Position numbers and translations under genes: made by a program. The notes beneath the pieces were generated by a model. That model was not told the DNA's origin. It saw nothing but the letters and a program-made list of their open reading frames with translations, and searched no databases. 64,000 nt of DNA. Origin: Gemmatimonadaceae bacterium. GTDB taxonomy: Bacteria; Gemmatimonadota; Gemmatimonadetes; Gemmatimonadales; Gemmatimonadaceae. The stretch is taken from NCBI GenBank assembly GCA_030835125.1, contig JAUQWM010000063.1, positions 124,001 to 188,000 of the forward strand, given 5' to 3'. Positions 15,807 to 25,215 of this stretch are shown in pieces (the first letter of the stretch is position 1; the number at the start of each line of letters is the position of its first letter).

Positions 15807-17374
15807 GTGGCAGCAATCCGACGCGCCGACTTCATGATCGCGCTGGCGTACGCCACCGACCTGGCCACCGGTCAGTCGCGCGAGTTCGCGCTCCGATCCT
15901 GCGTGCTCGCCATGCGCCTCGCGGACACCGCGGGCCTCGATGTCGAGCAGCGCCGCAACGTCTACCACCAAGCCCTGCTCCGCTACATCGGATGCAATGC
16001 GGACACCCACCTGCTGGCAGCCGCCTTTGGCGATGAGATCGCGCTCCGCCAGGACGTCGCCCGCATCGACCTCGGCTCGCACTCCGAACTCGGCGAGGTG
16101 TTCGTTCGCGCCTTCAGGCGGGTCTTCGCCGACCTGCCACCCGACCAGCTGGCGATGGCTGTACAGCAGGGCCTCACAGACGCGCTGCAGGTGACCGTCC
16201 CGATCCTGGCAGGCCATTGCGAGGTGGCGCAGCGGATCGGCATGCGCATCGGCCTCTCCGAAGAGATGCGCGAGAACCTCGGCCAGCTCTACGAACGCTG
16301 GGACGGGCATGGCCTGCCGCGGGGACTTAAAGGAGCAGAAGGCCGGTTCGCCGTGCGCATGGTGACGCTGGCGCAGGACGCGATCACCCTCGAGGAAGCG
16401 CATGGCTTCGAGGCGATGACCGCGATCATCACGAAGCGCCGCGGCGGCGCGTACGAGCCGGAACTCGCGGATCTCTTCCTGGCGAACGCGCAGCGCCTGC
16501 TCAAGGGACTCGACCAGCCAGTCGGCCGCGAGACCATCCTGGCAATCGAACCCGCACCGCACGCCGTACTCGACGAAGCGGCCTGCGAGGAAGCCTACCT
16601 GGCCATCGCCGACATGGTCAACATGCGCATGCCCTTCACCTTCGGCCATTCGCGCGCGGTGGCGCAGTTGGCCGATGCGGCGGGCAGGCACGTGGGGCTC
16701 CCCGCGTCGGAGGTCCGCGATCTCCGCTGGGCGGCATACACGCACGACATCGGCGAGCTGGCGGTGCCGGTGTCCACCTGGATGCAGCCGCGCGAGCTGA
16801 ACATTCGTGAGACCGACGCCGCTCGGCTCCATCCCTACCATGGTGAACGGGCGCTCGCGTCCTTGGGTGGAGACGGCAGCCCCGTCGCGCAACTGGTCAT
16901 GCGGCATCACGAGCGACTCGACGGCAGCGGCTATCATCGCTGCGTGCGGGCCCCTGACCTGTCCCCAGCTGCCCGCATTCTTGCCGCGGCCGAGGCCTTC
17001 CAGACCGCCAGGGAGAAGCGGCCCTACCGCCCTGCCCTGAGCGATGCGGCGGCAGCCATCAAGCTTCGGAACGAAGTCCGAGAAGGAAGCTGGACGCCGA
17101 GGCGGTGGAGGCTGTCCTGACCGCCGCCGGTCAGGCGTCACGCAGGACCGTCGAACGACCCACGGGACTCACCCCACGGGAAATGGACGTCCTGCGCCTG
17201 ATCGCGGCCGGGAGTACGGCGAAGGAAGCGGCCCGCCTGCTCGACATCGCCCCCAAGACGGCCGACCACCACATCCAGAACCTCTACTCCAAGATCGGCG
17301 TCACCACCCGCGCCGCCGCCGCGCTGTACGCGCTCGAGCGGGGCTTGATCCAGATGGGGACATCGGCCGCTTAG
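15807..17374 (+). pseudogene. HD-GYP phosphohydrolase / LuxR-type HTH fusion, broken by a frameshift
   Basis: The first part (GTG 15807, with GGGAGAAGG upstream, to a stop at 17120) encodes an HD-domain protein: YTHDIGELAVP, HPYHGERAL and HHERLDGSGYH, with LSPAARILAAAEAFQ after it. These match HD-GYP cyclic-di-GMP phosphodiesterases, with GYH in place of GYP. A LuxR-type HTH (LTPREMDVLRLIAAGSTAKE and following) then continues in another frame to 17374. The two frames join if one base is restored near 17088-17096: the read frame ends in a stray EGSWTPRRW run, whereas the shifted frame gives KLDAEAVEAVLTAAG leading straight into the HTH. So a single 1-nt deletion, or a sequencing error, splits an ordinary HD-GYP/LuxR fusion. 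If real, the HTH is lost. Confidence 0.75.
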
Positions 17375-17449
17375 TCCTGGCCCGGGTCTTCGGAGTTCAC
17401 AACAGCGAAGCCGCCGGCGTGGTCACACAGGACTCTGCGCTCGTCACAT

Positions 17450-18000
17450 CGGACTGTGCCGCCTTCAGGTCGCTTGACGTCGCGGTCAGATGAGACGTCG
17501 TCGCGGCCAGATGAGACGTCGGCGCGGTCAGGTGAGACGTCGTCGCGGTTAGATGCCATCGTCGGTCCGTCCACGTCATCGTGTCGACCCGTCAGGCTAT
17601 CGTGACGCCCCTTCACATCATCTCGAGTGGCTACCAGGTCGTCAGGTGCATGTCGAAGGGCTATCTGTCGCCCGGTCAGGTCATCGATTGGGCGTGTCAG
17701 ACGGATCCGTTGCGCCTGCCGCCTCATCGAGTGCCCCGTCAGGTGACCGATCGCTCCCGTCACATCGGACGGCGCGGCTGTCAGGTGACATGAATCGCCG
17801 GTCAGGACGAATGTCTCGCGTGCCACATCGTCGTGCGGTCCTGTCAGGGCGGATGTCGGCCCCGTCAGGTCGCAGCGCGTCGTTACCACATGAGGCGGAC
17901 TGCCAGTCAGGCGACCGTGTGCACGTCTCAGGTCGTTTGTCGTCCTCGTCAGGTCATCGTGACCGTCGGTCAGGAGGGATCGAGGCGTTGACCGCCGAGT
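17450..18000. repeat. Degenerate 21-bp tandem repeat tract (about 25 units)
   Basis: The unit begins GTCAGRTGAGACGTCGTC and recurs every 21 bp. Clear copies are at 17485-17505, 17506-17526, 17527-17547 and 17548-17568; degenerate copies keep the GTCAGG core on to about 18000. Read on the minus strand each unit is one heptapeptide of the type x-D-D-L-T-G-x, seen as LTGRHDD, DDLTGRQ and SHLTATT. The heptads stay in one frame for most of the tract and move to another frame near 17550, ending at a stop at 17397. This may be a decaying gene for a heptad-repeat protein or a minisatellite. Spacing is tandem without unique spacers, so it is not CRISPR. Confidence 0.75.
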
Positions 18001-18210
18001 GAGCGTCGTCGTCCTCGCACTCGTTGCCCGCTCACCGATCGCGGTCCACCCATCACCGTTCGCCCGCATAGGGCGAACTACCGATGTGGCGGAGCGACCG
18101 TCGGCGCAGTACCACGCGTAGCGACAGACTCGGTGACGCAGGTCAGTCGCGGCCCTCCCCGGCGAGGCTGGCCTGCGTTCTCTGGCAGCGAAACGGCTGG
18201 GGGACTTCTG

Positions 18211-18253
18211 TTGACAACTACAGGGCCGCGACCTATGGTCCTGTAGACAACTA
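18211..18253 (+). promoter_or_regulatory. Promoter and probable operator of the second padR-ADOP operon
   Basis: TTGACA (18211-18216), a 17-bp spacer and TATGGT (18234-18239) make a near-consensus promoter ending about 24 bp before padR. An inverted repeat CTACAGG (18218-18224) / CCTGTAG (18240-18246) brackets the -10. The octamer GACAACTA also occurs twice in direct orientation (18213-18220, 18246-18253). The layout fits autorepression by the encoded PadR. Confidence 0.65.
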
Positions 18254-18262
18254 AAGAACTCC

Positions 18263-18604
18263 ATGACACCGCGCGCCCAACCCGACACGCTCCGCGGGTC
18301 CCTCGACCTGCTGGTGCTCAAGACGCTCTCCCTCGAGGCCATGCATGGCTGGGGAATCAGCCGTCGCATCCAGCAACTCTCCGAGGGCGTGCTCGACGTC
18401 AACCAGGGGTCGCTTTACCCGGCCCTCCAGCGCCTCGAGAAGGACGGGTTGATCACCAGCGACTGGGGGACCACGGACAACAACCGCCAGGCACGCTACT
18501 ACCGCCTCACCGCCAGCGGCCGCCGATCGCTGAAGACGGAACTCGAGAGCTGGCGCCGCTTTGCCATCGGCCTCGAGGCGGTACTGCGGTCGGCCGAGTC
18601 ATGA
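18263..18604 (+). CDS. PadR-family transcriptional regulator
   Basis: 113 residues, one winged-helix PadR domain: SLDLLVLKTLSLEAMHGWGI, NQGSLYPALQRLEKDGLI and TDNNRQARYYRLT. The last block is nearly the same as in the PadR at 3586-3927, so the two regulator/permease modules are paralogous. The stop overlaps the permease ATG as ATGA. It is preceded by a strong promoter with a dyad across the -10 region, so negative autoregulation is likely. The inducer is unknown. Confidence 0.95.
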   Translation: MTPRAQPDTLRGSLDLLVLKTLSLEAMHGWGISRRIQQLSEGVLDVNQGSLYPALQRLEKDGLITSDWGTTDNNRQARYYRLTASGRRSLKTELESWRRFAIGLEAVLRSAES

Positions 18605-21369
18605 GCTGGCTGCACGGGACGGTCACGCGGCTGCGGTTGCTGTTCGGACGGTCGGCGTCCGAGGCGCGTATCGCGCGGGAGTTCCAGTTCCACATCGAAA
18701 TGGAAACGGAGCGTCTCGTTCGCGAACTCCGGCTCGATCCACCGGAAGCCCGGCGCCGCGCGCTGGCCGCGTTCGGCGGCGTCGAGCAGCACCGCGAGGC
18801 CCTCCGCGACGGCCGTGGCACGGCATGGTTCGGCGGCCTGTCGCTCGACTTCAGGCTCGGCCTGCGCATGCTCGCCAGGACCCCGGGCCTGACCGTGGTC
18901 GGCGTGCTCGGGATGTCGGTGGCCGTGACGATCGGGGCACTCGCCTTCGCCGCCGTGAATGCCATCACCAGCGACGCGCTGCCCGTCGACGAAGGCGACC
19001 GCGTGGTGACCGTTCGCAACATCGACATCGAGGACCGGGACGAGGCACCGGAGACGCACCTGCACGACCTCGAGGCGTGGCGCGAGGGCCTGCCCGCACT
19101 CGAGGACCTCAGCGCCTATCGCATCGTCAACCGGAACCTCGTTGCGGGCGATTTCGCCCCCGAGGCCATGCGCGTGGCGGAAATGAGCGCGTCCGCCTTC
19201 AAGGTCACGCGCGTCGCGCCAGTGCTCGGTCGATACCTCGCACCCGGCGACGAAGGCGCGGGCGCGCCGGCGGTCGTGGTCATCGGGTACGACGTCTGGC
19301 AGGACCGGTTCAACGGCCGCGGCGATGTCGTCGGCACCACCGTGCAGCTTGGCACCGTGCGACACACCGTGGTGGGCGTCATGCCGCGAGGCTTCGCCTT
19401 CCCGGTGAACAACAGGCTCTGGACGCCGCTGCGCATGAACGCATTGGCGTACGAGCGTGGCGCAGCACCGCCCGTCGACGTTTTCGGACGCCTCGCGCCG
19501 GGCGCCTCACTCGACGAGGCGCGCCTGCAGCTGGTCGCCATCGGGCAACGACTGTCGAGCGCCTTCCCGCAGACCCACGAGAACATCCGTCCGCAGGTCC
19601 TTCCGTACACGCGGGCGTTCCTCGACCTCGGCGACCGGTTGTTCCCGTCGAGTGGCCAGGTCGAGGGCTCGCAGGTCGCCTGGATACTCCACCTCGGCCA
19701 GGTCCTCGTCAGTCTGCTGCTCGTCGTCATCGGCACCAACGTCGCCGTCCTCGTCTACACGCGGACCGCCAGCCGCGCCGGGGAGATCGCGGTCCGCACG
19801 GCGCTCGGCGCCAGTCGACGACGTGTGGTCATGCAACTCTTCGCCGAAGCGCTGGTGCTGTCCGGCGTGGCCGCGGTGGTCGGCATCGTCGTCGCGCGTT
19901 TCGTCTTCCGGCAAGTCGAGGCGATGGTCAGGCAATCGGCGGATGACCAGATCCCCTACTGGATACGCCTCGAGATTACACCAACCGTCGTGCTCTACGC
20001 CGCAGGACTGGCCATTCTCGCGGCGGTGATCATCGGGATCATCCCCGGCCTCAAGGCCACGCGTCATCACGTGGCGGCAACCCTCAAGGCGCATTCCGGC
20101 CATGCGTCGGTGCGGCTCGGCCGCACCTGGACAGCCCTGCTCGTCACGCAGGTCGCCGTGTCCGTTGCCGCGTTGCCCTTCGCAGCCACCGGAAGCCATC
20201 TCTGGCTGCGCCTGGTGATGGTCGACCGGGACACGCCGGCCACGGAGTCCTTTGTCATCGCCACTCCTCAACTCGACGCCGAGACGGACGCGCGGGCCGA
20301 CCGCGGGGACGCGGCGAAGGCGCGCCGCGCTCGCTACACCGACCGGGTTGCGGAACTCGCGCGTCGACTCGAGGCGGAACCCGGCGGTTTCGATGTGGTG
20401 CTCTCGTCGCTCCCGCCGGGGAACGGGTCCTATCTCGAGGTGGACATCGCCGCGGAACCGGCCGCGTCGACATCCGACACTGCCCTCACCCGGGCGAACG
20501 GTCCCCTCACCTACCTGCGCGTGGACGCGGGCTTCCTCGCCCGCTTCGACGTTCGCCAGCTGAGCGGCCGCGGCCTGTCCGCCGGCGATTTCGTCCCCGG
20601 CACGCGGACCGTGGTCGTCAACCGCTCCTTCGTCAACTATTTCCTCGGGGGCGGCAATGCGTTAGGCAGGCGCGTGCGCCCCTCGGCGAAGCAGCCCGAT
20701 GTGCGCACGGCCGCGGCCGCCGGACCGGCACAATGGTGGGAGATCGTCGGGGTGGTGGAGGACTTCCCCGGCCTGGTGGCTCCGGACGCCCTGAGGCCCA
20801 GGCTGTACCTGCCGCTCGACCCCGCAGCGACTTATCCGGTGACCCTCGCCGTCCGTGGGAGGCGTCTCACGCCGGCGGCGACCGCCGACCGCGTGCGTGA
20901 GGTCGCGATGGAAGTCGATCCGGGGCTCCGTTTCACGAGCATCCGCAGGCTCGCGGACATCCTGGAGGACGACATGAAGAGCGACCGGCTGGCCATCTTC
21001 GGCCTCGTCATGGTGACGCTCAGCGTCGTCCTCCTGTCCGCGGCCGGGATCTACGCCCTGATGTCGTTCACGGTTGCCCGACGACGGCGCGAGATCGGGA
21101 TCCGCGCGGCGCTCGGCGCCAGGCCGATCCGCGTGGTCCTCGGCGTGCTCTCAGGGTCCATCCGGCAGATCGGCATCGGGATCGCCCTGGGCACTGCGGG
21201 CACCGGCGTCGTCTACCGTCTCGCGGGACAGAGCGGCTCGACCGGACACCTCGTGCTGTTCCTCCTGCTGATCGCGGCAATGATGGTGATTGTCGGCGGC
21301 CTCGCCACGATCGGCCCGGCGCGCCGCGCGTTGCGCGTGTCACCCGCGGAGGTGCTGAAGTCCGACTGA
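18601..21369 (+). CDS. ADOP family (MacB-like) ABC permease, full length
   Basis: 922 residues with the same architecture as the protein at 836-3586: N-terminal helical domain (REFQFHIEMETERLVRELRL), two MacB-core plus FtsX halves, and the second-half signature RRRREIGIRAALGA near residue 830. It ends VSPAEVLKSD. The start codon overlaps the padR stop, so it is translated as part of the regulator's operon. Together with the two other copies this makes three members of one permease family within 21 kb, flanking the conflict island. Transported substrate unknown. No ATPase gene is adjacent. Confidence 0.93.
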   Translation: MSWLHGTVTRLRLLFGRSASEARIAREFQFHIEMETERLVRELRLDPPEARRRALAAFGGVEQHREALRDGRGTAWFGGLSLDFRLGLRMLARTPGLTVVGVLGMSVAVTIGALAFAAVNAITSDALPVDEGDRVVTVRNIDIEDRDEAPETHLHDLEAWREGLPALEDLSAYRIVNRNLVAGDFAPEAMRVAEMSASAFKVTRVAPVLGRYLAPGDEGAGAPAVVVIGYDVWQDRFNGRGDVVGTTVQLGTVRHTVVGVMPRGFAFPVNNRLWTPLRMNALAYERGAAPPVDVFGRLAPGASLDEARLQLVAIGQRLSSAFPQTHENIRPQVLPYTRAFLDLGDRLFPSSGQVEGSQVAWILHLGQVLVSLLLVVIGTNVAVLVYTRTASRAGEIAVRTALGASRRRVVMQLFAEALVLSGVAAVVGIVVARFVFRQVEAMVRQSADDQIPYWIRLEITPTVVLYAAGLAILAAVIIGIIPGLKATRHHVAATLKAHSGHASVRLGRTWTALLVTQVAVSVAALPFAATGSHLWLRLVMVDRDTPATESFVIATPQLDAETDARADRGDAAKARRARYTDRVAELARRLEAEPGGFDVVLSSLPPGNGSYLEVDIAAEPAASTSDTALTRANGPLTYLRVDAGFLARFDVRQLSGRGLSAGDFVPGTRTVVVNRSFVNYFLGGGNALGRRVRPSAKQPDVRTAAAAGPAQWWEIVGVVEDFPGLVAPDALRPRLYLPLDPAATYPVTLAVRGRRLTPAATADRVREVAMEVDPGLRFTSIRRLADILEDDMKSDRLAIFGLVMVTLSVVLLSAAGIYALMSFTVARRRREIGIRAALGARPIRVVLGVLSGSIRQIGIGIALGTAGTGVVYRLAGQSGSTGHLVLFLLLIAAMMVIVGGLATIGPARRALRVSPAEVLKSD

Positions 21370-21447
21370 CCGGCCGCGCGCGATTCCGTCCGGGGCTCGG
21401 ACGGCCGAGCTCACGCGAAGACACAGTGGAGGCACGGTGCCGCGTGC

Positions 21448-22419
21448 TCAGCGATACAACATTCCCAGCGTCGCGGCGTCCGCGTTCCCCCCCGAGAGGA
21501 TGACGCACACCGTCTGGCCAGCCAGTTCCTCACGCAGCTGCAGGAGGCCGGCCAGCCCCACCGCTCCCGACGGCTCGGCGAGGTTGTGTGTCGTCTGGAT
21601 CAGCAACCGCGTCGCGTCGACGATGCCCTCGTCTTGCACCGTGAGGAAGCCGTGCAGCCCCGCGCATAACGCGGGAAGGGTCATGGGATAGCTGCTGGCC
21701 GTCGCCACGCCGTCGGCGACCGTGTTCGGGGCGATCGGTCCCACGGGGCGACCGGCCCGCCAGCTCTCGAACACCGCCGGAGCCCCGGCAGCCTGCACCC
21801 CGAACACCGGCAACGGCCGCTCCGACTGCAGCACCACCATGGCACCAACCGCCTGCGATCCACCGCCGATCGCGATCACCATCGCGTCGAGTCGCGGCGC
21901 GTCCTCGAGCACTTCGAGCGTGATCGTCCCCGCCCCCTCGATCACGTGCGGATTGTTGGTCGAGTGGATCACGGTCAGCCCATCCACGCCGGCAATCCGC
22001 TCCGACTCCGCGACCGCGTCGTCATAGGTCGTGCCATGCTCGATGACGCGTGCGCCCATCCCCCGCATGGCGGCGTTCTTCTCGGGGTTGTTGCCGTGAG
22101 GGACGACAATGGTGGCGGGCACACCGAGTTGCAGGCTCGCATAGGCAATCCCCTGGCCATGATTCCCACGCGATCCGCAGATCACGCCTTGCCGCCGTTC
22201 CGCGGTCGTGAGCGCGGTGACCGCCGCCAGCCCGTTCCGCACCTTGAACGAGTTCGTGGGCAGGTGGTTCTCGTGCTTCACGAGAACGCGAATGCCGTTC
22301 CCGACGGCAGCATCCAGCTCGGCGTACGAGCGCAGGGGCGTGCGCTGCAGGTACGGTGCGAGACGCTCCCGGGCCGCCCGGACCTGGGCGATGCTGACCG
22401 GATACGCAGACATGGTCAC
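21448..22419 (-). CDS. PLP-dependent threonine/serine dehydratase-like enzyme
   Basis: 323 residues of fold-type II PLP enzyme. The PLP lysine is in TNSFKVRNG (about residue 59), the phosphate-binding loop is IAIGGGSQAVGA, and CGSRGNHGQGIA matches the substrate-binding S/N-x-G-N-H-xQG block of threonine dehydratases. There is no C-terminal ACT domain, so it resembles catabolic or specialised dehydratases (threo-3-hydroxyaspartate or hydroxyectoine-type) rather than allosteric IlvA. The GTG at 22419 overlaps the kinase stop as GTGA; an ATG at 22413 is the alternative. Co-expression with a Ser/Thr kinase is odd, and the exact substrate cannot be told. Confidence 0.88.
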   Translation of the reverse strand: MTMSAYPVSIAQVRAARERLAPYLQRTPLRSYAELDAAVGNGIRVLVKHENHLPTNSFKVRNGLAAVTALTTAERRQGVICGSRGNHGQGIAYASLQLGVPATIVVPHGNNPEKNAAMRGMGARVIEHGTTYDDAVAESERIAGVDGLTVIHSTNNPHVIEGAGTITLEVLEDAPRLDAMVIAIGGGSQAVGAMVVLQSERPLPVFGVQAAGAPAVFESWRAGRPVGPIAPNTVADGVATASSYPMTLPALCAGLHGFLTVQDEGIVDATRLLIQTTHNLAEPSGAVGLAGLLQLREELAGQTVCVILSGGNADAATLGMLYR

Positions 22420-24665
22420 GAGGTCCTGTCCGGCCGGGCCAGCACCGTGTGGAAGCGCGCGTCCGCCCGCATGCCATCGAGAATCGGGTCGTTCGCGGCC
22501 CAGACCAGCCAGACCGAGCGCTCCTCCACCGCACGCTCCATCTGCTCGAGCGCCCGGTCGGTGCGGCCGAGCGCATGCTCCAGCAGCGCCAGGTCGAACG
22601 CGGACACATAACGAGTGGCTGCACGCGCTCGCAGCTCCTCGAGCAATTGTGCGGCATCCTCCGTGCGCCCGTCACGCGCCAGGGCGACGCCGCGAAACGC
22701 GTCCGTCGCCGACGCGGGGCCGGAGACGCGCCGCTCCTCGTCGAAGATGCGGACCGCTTCGGCGTACTCTCCGAGTGCGATGTGCGACAGCCCGAGCCAG
22801 ATCATGACCGGCCCGAAGGACTGGTCCATCGCCAGCGTGCGACGACACTCGGTCACCGCGGCGGCGAAGTCACGGTCGAAGTAGTGCGCCATCCCGCGCA
22901 CCGTGTTGATGATCAGGCCGAGCGGATCGAGTTCCTGCGCCTTGCGCGCCTCCGCCACCGCATCGTGCGTCCGGCCCCGCGACATGAGAAACTCGGAGTA
23001 CCAGTGGTGGGCCGTCGGGTACCCCGGGTTGAGGGCGAGCGCCTTCTCGAACGCCCGCTCGGCGCCTGCCCAATCCCAGTCGTAGTTCATCAGGACGAAG
23101 CCGAGCGAGGTGTGTGCCTCGGCAAGCGCGGGATCGATGGCGAGGGCGCTCAGCGCGGCAGCCTTCGCCCTGGGAAAGGCATCCGCAGGGCGCTCCATCC
23201 GGTACCAGCCGAGCAGGTTGTGGGTGTCGGCCAGTCCGGTGTGGGCCAGCGCGAAGTGCGGATCGAGCGCAACAGCCTGGGAGAAGCACCGTTCCGCGTG
23301 CCGCATCGATTCGCCGCGACGGTTCCAGTGGAAGCGACCCTCGAGGAAGAGATTGTACGCGGCCAGGTTCGACGTGGGTGCCTTCACCAACTTGGGGTCG
23401 GAGCGGCGCCCGAGCTTCACTTCGAGGTTTGCGGTGATCGCCTGCGCGATCTCGTCCTGGATCGCGAACACGTCGTCGAGTTCGCGATCGAAGCGTTCCG
23501 ACCACATGTGGTATCCATCGCGCACGTTGATCAGCTGCGCCGTGACACGGAGCCTGGTGCCGGCCTTGCGCACGCTCCCCTCGAGCACCGTCGCGACATT
23601 GAGCTGGTCGCCGATCTTCCGGATGTCGGAATCCTGGCCCTTGAACGCGAACGCCGACGTGCGCGATGCCACCCTGAGTCCATCGAGTTTCGCCAGGGCG
23701 TTGATGATCTCCTCGGTGATTCCGTCGGCGAAGTACTCGTTCTCCTTGTCGGCGCTCATGTTCGCGAAGGGGAGGACGGCGATCGAGGCCTGCACCGGTC
23801 CGCTGACGGCCTGGTGGCTGGCCGTGCGTGGTGCCGACGCCAGCGCCCGCAGCACGCCCGCCAGTTCGCTCGCCGTGGAGAAGCGGTCCGCCGGATCGAC
23901 CGCCAGCGTGCGCCCGATGATCTCGTCCACTTCCGGCGCGACGTTCTGCGTGACGTCCCGCAACCTCGGTGCCGGTGAGGTGAGCCTGGCCGAGAGGATC
24001 GCCATCGAGTTCGCGCCACGGAACGGCGGTGCTCCGGACAGCACCTCGAAGAGCACGCACCCCAGCGAGTAGATGTCGCTCCGCCCGTCGATGTGCTCTT
24101 CGCCCGTGGTCTGCTCGGGGCTCATGTACGCCGGCGTGCCCACGACGACGCCCGCCTGCGTGAGTCGATCGTCCCCTGCATCGCGCACCGCCCGGGCAAT
24201 CCCGAAGTCGGCGACGACCGCGTGTCCGTCCTCGAGCAGGATGTGGCCCGGCTTGATGTCGCGATGGACGACGCCCTGCCGATGTGCGTGATCCAGGGCC
24301 TCCGCGACTTCCGCACCGATCACCATGGCGTCACGCGGCGCGAGGGTTCGTTCCTGGTCCAGCCGATCCTGTAGCGAGAGACCCGGGACGTACGGCATGA
24401 CGTAGTAGAGGTACTCCCCGGCCGAGCCCGAATCGTGCACCGGCAGGATGTGCGGGTGCCGGAGTCCGGCGGCGACGCGGATCTCCCGAAGGAACCGGTC
24501 GGCGCCGATCCCGAGTTCGGGACGCAGGACCTTCAGGGCGACATCGCGATCGTGGCGGATGTCGCGGGCGAGGTACACGGTCGCCATCCCGCCCCGGCCG
24601 AGTTCACGGCGTACGTGGTAGCGATCACCGATGGTCTCGGCGAGGACTTCGGTCGGATCTCGCAT
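22416..24665 (-). CDS. Ser/Thr protein kinase with TolB-like and TPR domains
   Basis: 749 residues from ATG 24665. Kinase domain about 15-280: glycine loop LGRGGMATVYLARD, catalytic loop VVHRDIKPGHILL, and VADFGIARA as the DFG. Then SIAVLPFANMSADKENEYF opens a TolB/FlgO-like segment, followed by at least six TPR-like repeats. No transmembrane segment is obvious, so it may be cytoplasmic. The catalytic-loop Asn that normally follows HRDxKxx is His (PGHIL), which could weaken metal binding. Kinase-TolB-TPR fusions are common in Gemmatimonadota and Acidobacteriota; targets are unknown. It is translationally coupled to the PLP enzyme downstream. Confidence 0.9.
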   Translation of the reverse strand: MRDPTEVLAETIGDRYHVRRELGRGGMATVYLARDIRHDRDVALKVLRPELGIGADRFLREIRVAAGLRHPHILPVHDSGSAGEYLYYVMPYVPGLSLQDRLDQERTLAPRDAMVIGAEVAEALDHAHRQGVVHRDIKPGHILLEDGHAVVADFGIARAVRDAGDDRLTQAGVVVGTPAYMSPEQTTGEEHIDGRSDIYSLGCVLFEVLSGAPPFRGANSMAILSARLTSPAPRLRDVTQNVAPEVDEIIGRTLAVDPADRFSTASELAGVLRALASAPRTASHQAVSGPVQASIAVLPFANMSADKENEYFADGITEEIINALAKLDGLRVASRTSAFAFKGQDSDIRKIGDQLNVATVLEGSVRKAGTRLRVTAQLINVRDGYHMWSERFDRELDDVFAIQDEIAQAITANLEVKLGRRSDPKLVKAPTSNLAAYNLFLEGRFHWNRRGESMRHAERCFSQAVALDPHFALAHTGLADTHNLLGWYRMERPADAFPRAKAAALSALAIDPALAEAHTSLGFVLMNYDWDWAGAERAFEKALALNPGYPTAHHWYSEFLMSRGRTHDAVAEARKAQELDPLGLIINTVRGMAHYFDRDFAAAVTECRRTLAMDQSFGPVMIWLGLSHIALGEYAEAVRIFDEERRVSGPASATDAFRGVALARDGRTEDAAQLLEELRARAATRYVSAFDLALLEHALGRTDRALEQMERAVEERSVWLVWAANDPILDGMRADARFHTVLARPDRTS

Positions 24666-24733
24666 GGGCCGGGGGAAGCTACCGATGGGTGCGACAGACG
24701 GCCACAGCACCGCTTGCCGTTCTCACAACACCC

Positions 24734-24817
24734 GATGCCTGATGCCCGATGCCTGATGCCCGAAGCTGTCCGATGCCTGATGCCCGATGATGCCCGATGC
24801 CCGATGCCTGATGCCTA
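24734..24817. repeat. Tandem 7-bp repeat GATGCCY
   Basis: About eleven copies of GATGCCT or GATGCCC lie head to tail with two small interruptions, in the gap between a kinase start and the 3' end of a VOC gene. Most copies alternate T and C at the last base. No coding role is apparent. Confidence 0.85.
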
Positions 24818-24831
24818 TGTCTGCCGCCGGC

Positions 24832-25200
24832 CTACCTGAGCCGCTCCGCGAACATCATCCGGTGACCGTCGGGAGTGCGGACGACAAACTCCCTCAGTCC
24901 ATACGCCCTGTCTGCGGGCCTCGACAGGATCTCGGCACCCCGCGCCGAGACCTCGGCGAAGTATTCATCGAGCCCCTCGACCATCACGTGGGTGAACCAC
25001 GAGTGGTTCCCGGTCTCACCGGCGGCGACTTCATCGACGCATTCGCCGAGCATGATCCTGAACGCATCCTTCGACAGGAAACTCCAGCCCGGCGCCTCGA
25101 TCGGATCGCGCCGGAAGCCCAGCACCTCGGTATAGAACCGCGTGGACTTCCCCAGGTCCCGGACGGCTAGAACGGCACGGGAATTGACAAACGTCGCCAC
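24832..25200 (-). CDS. VOC superfamily (glyoxalase/bleomycin-resistance-like) protein
   Basis: 122 residues forming one vicinal-oxygen-chelate domain: AVRDLGKSTRFYTEVLGF at the start, FTHVMVEGLDEYFAEV mid-way and VRTPDGHRMMFAE at the end. VOC proteins bind a divalent metal through His/Glu residues and act as lyases, dioxygenases or drug-binding proteins. The substrate cannot be inferred. It is followed upstream by a methyltransferase gene on the same strand, 15 bp away, so the two are probably co-transcribed. Confidence 0.88.
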   Translation of the reverse strand: MATFVNSRAVLAVRDLGKSTRFYTEVLGFRRDPIEAPGWSFLSKDAFRIMLGECVDEVAAGETGNHSWFTHVMVEGLDEYFAEVSARGAEILSRPADRAYGLREFVVRTPDGHRMMFAERLR

Positions 25201-25215
25201 GATAGACCTCGCGTG

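Noticed and set aside
17450-18000. Possible CRISPR array
   Set aside because: Units are tandem with no unique spacers, unit length 21 bp, degenerate and in phase with codons; there are no cas genes nearby.
17371-18402. A 343-codon minus-strand frame taken as one intact gene
   Set aside because: Its first part is antisense to the PadR gene and promoter, and the heptads change frame near 17550. Only the repeat tract is convincing, so it is listed as a repeat.
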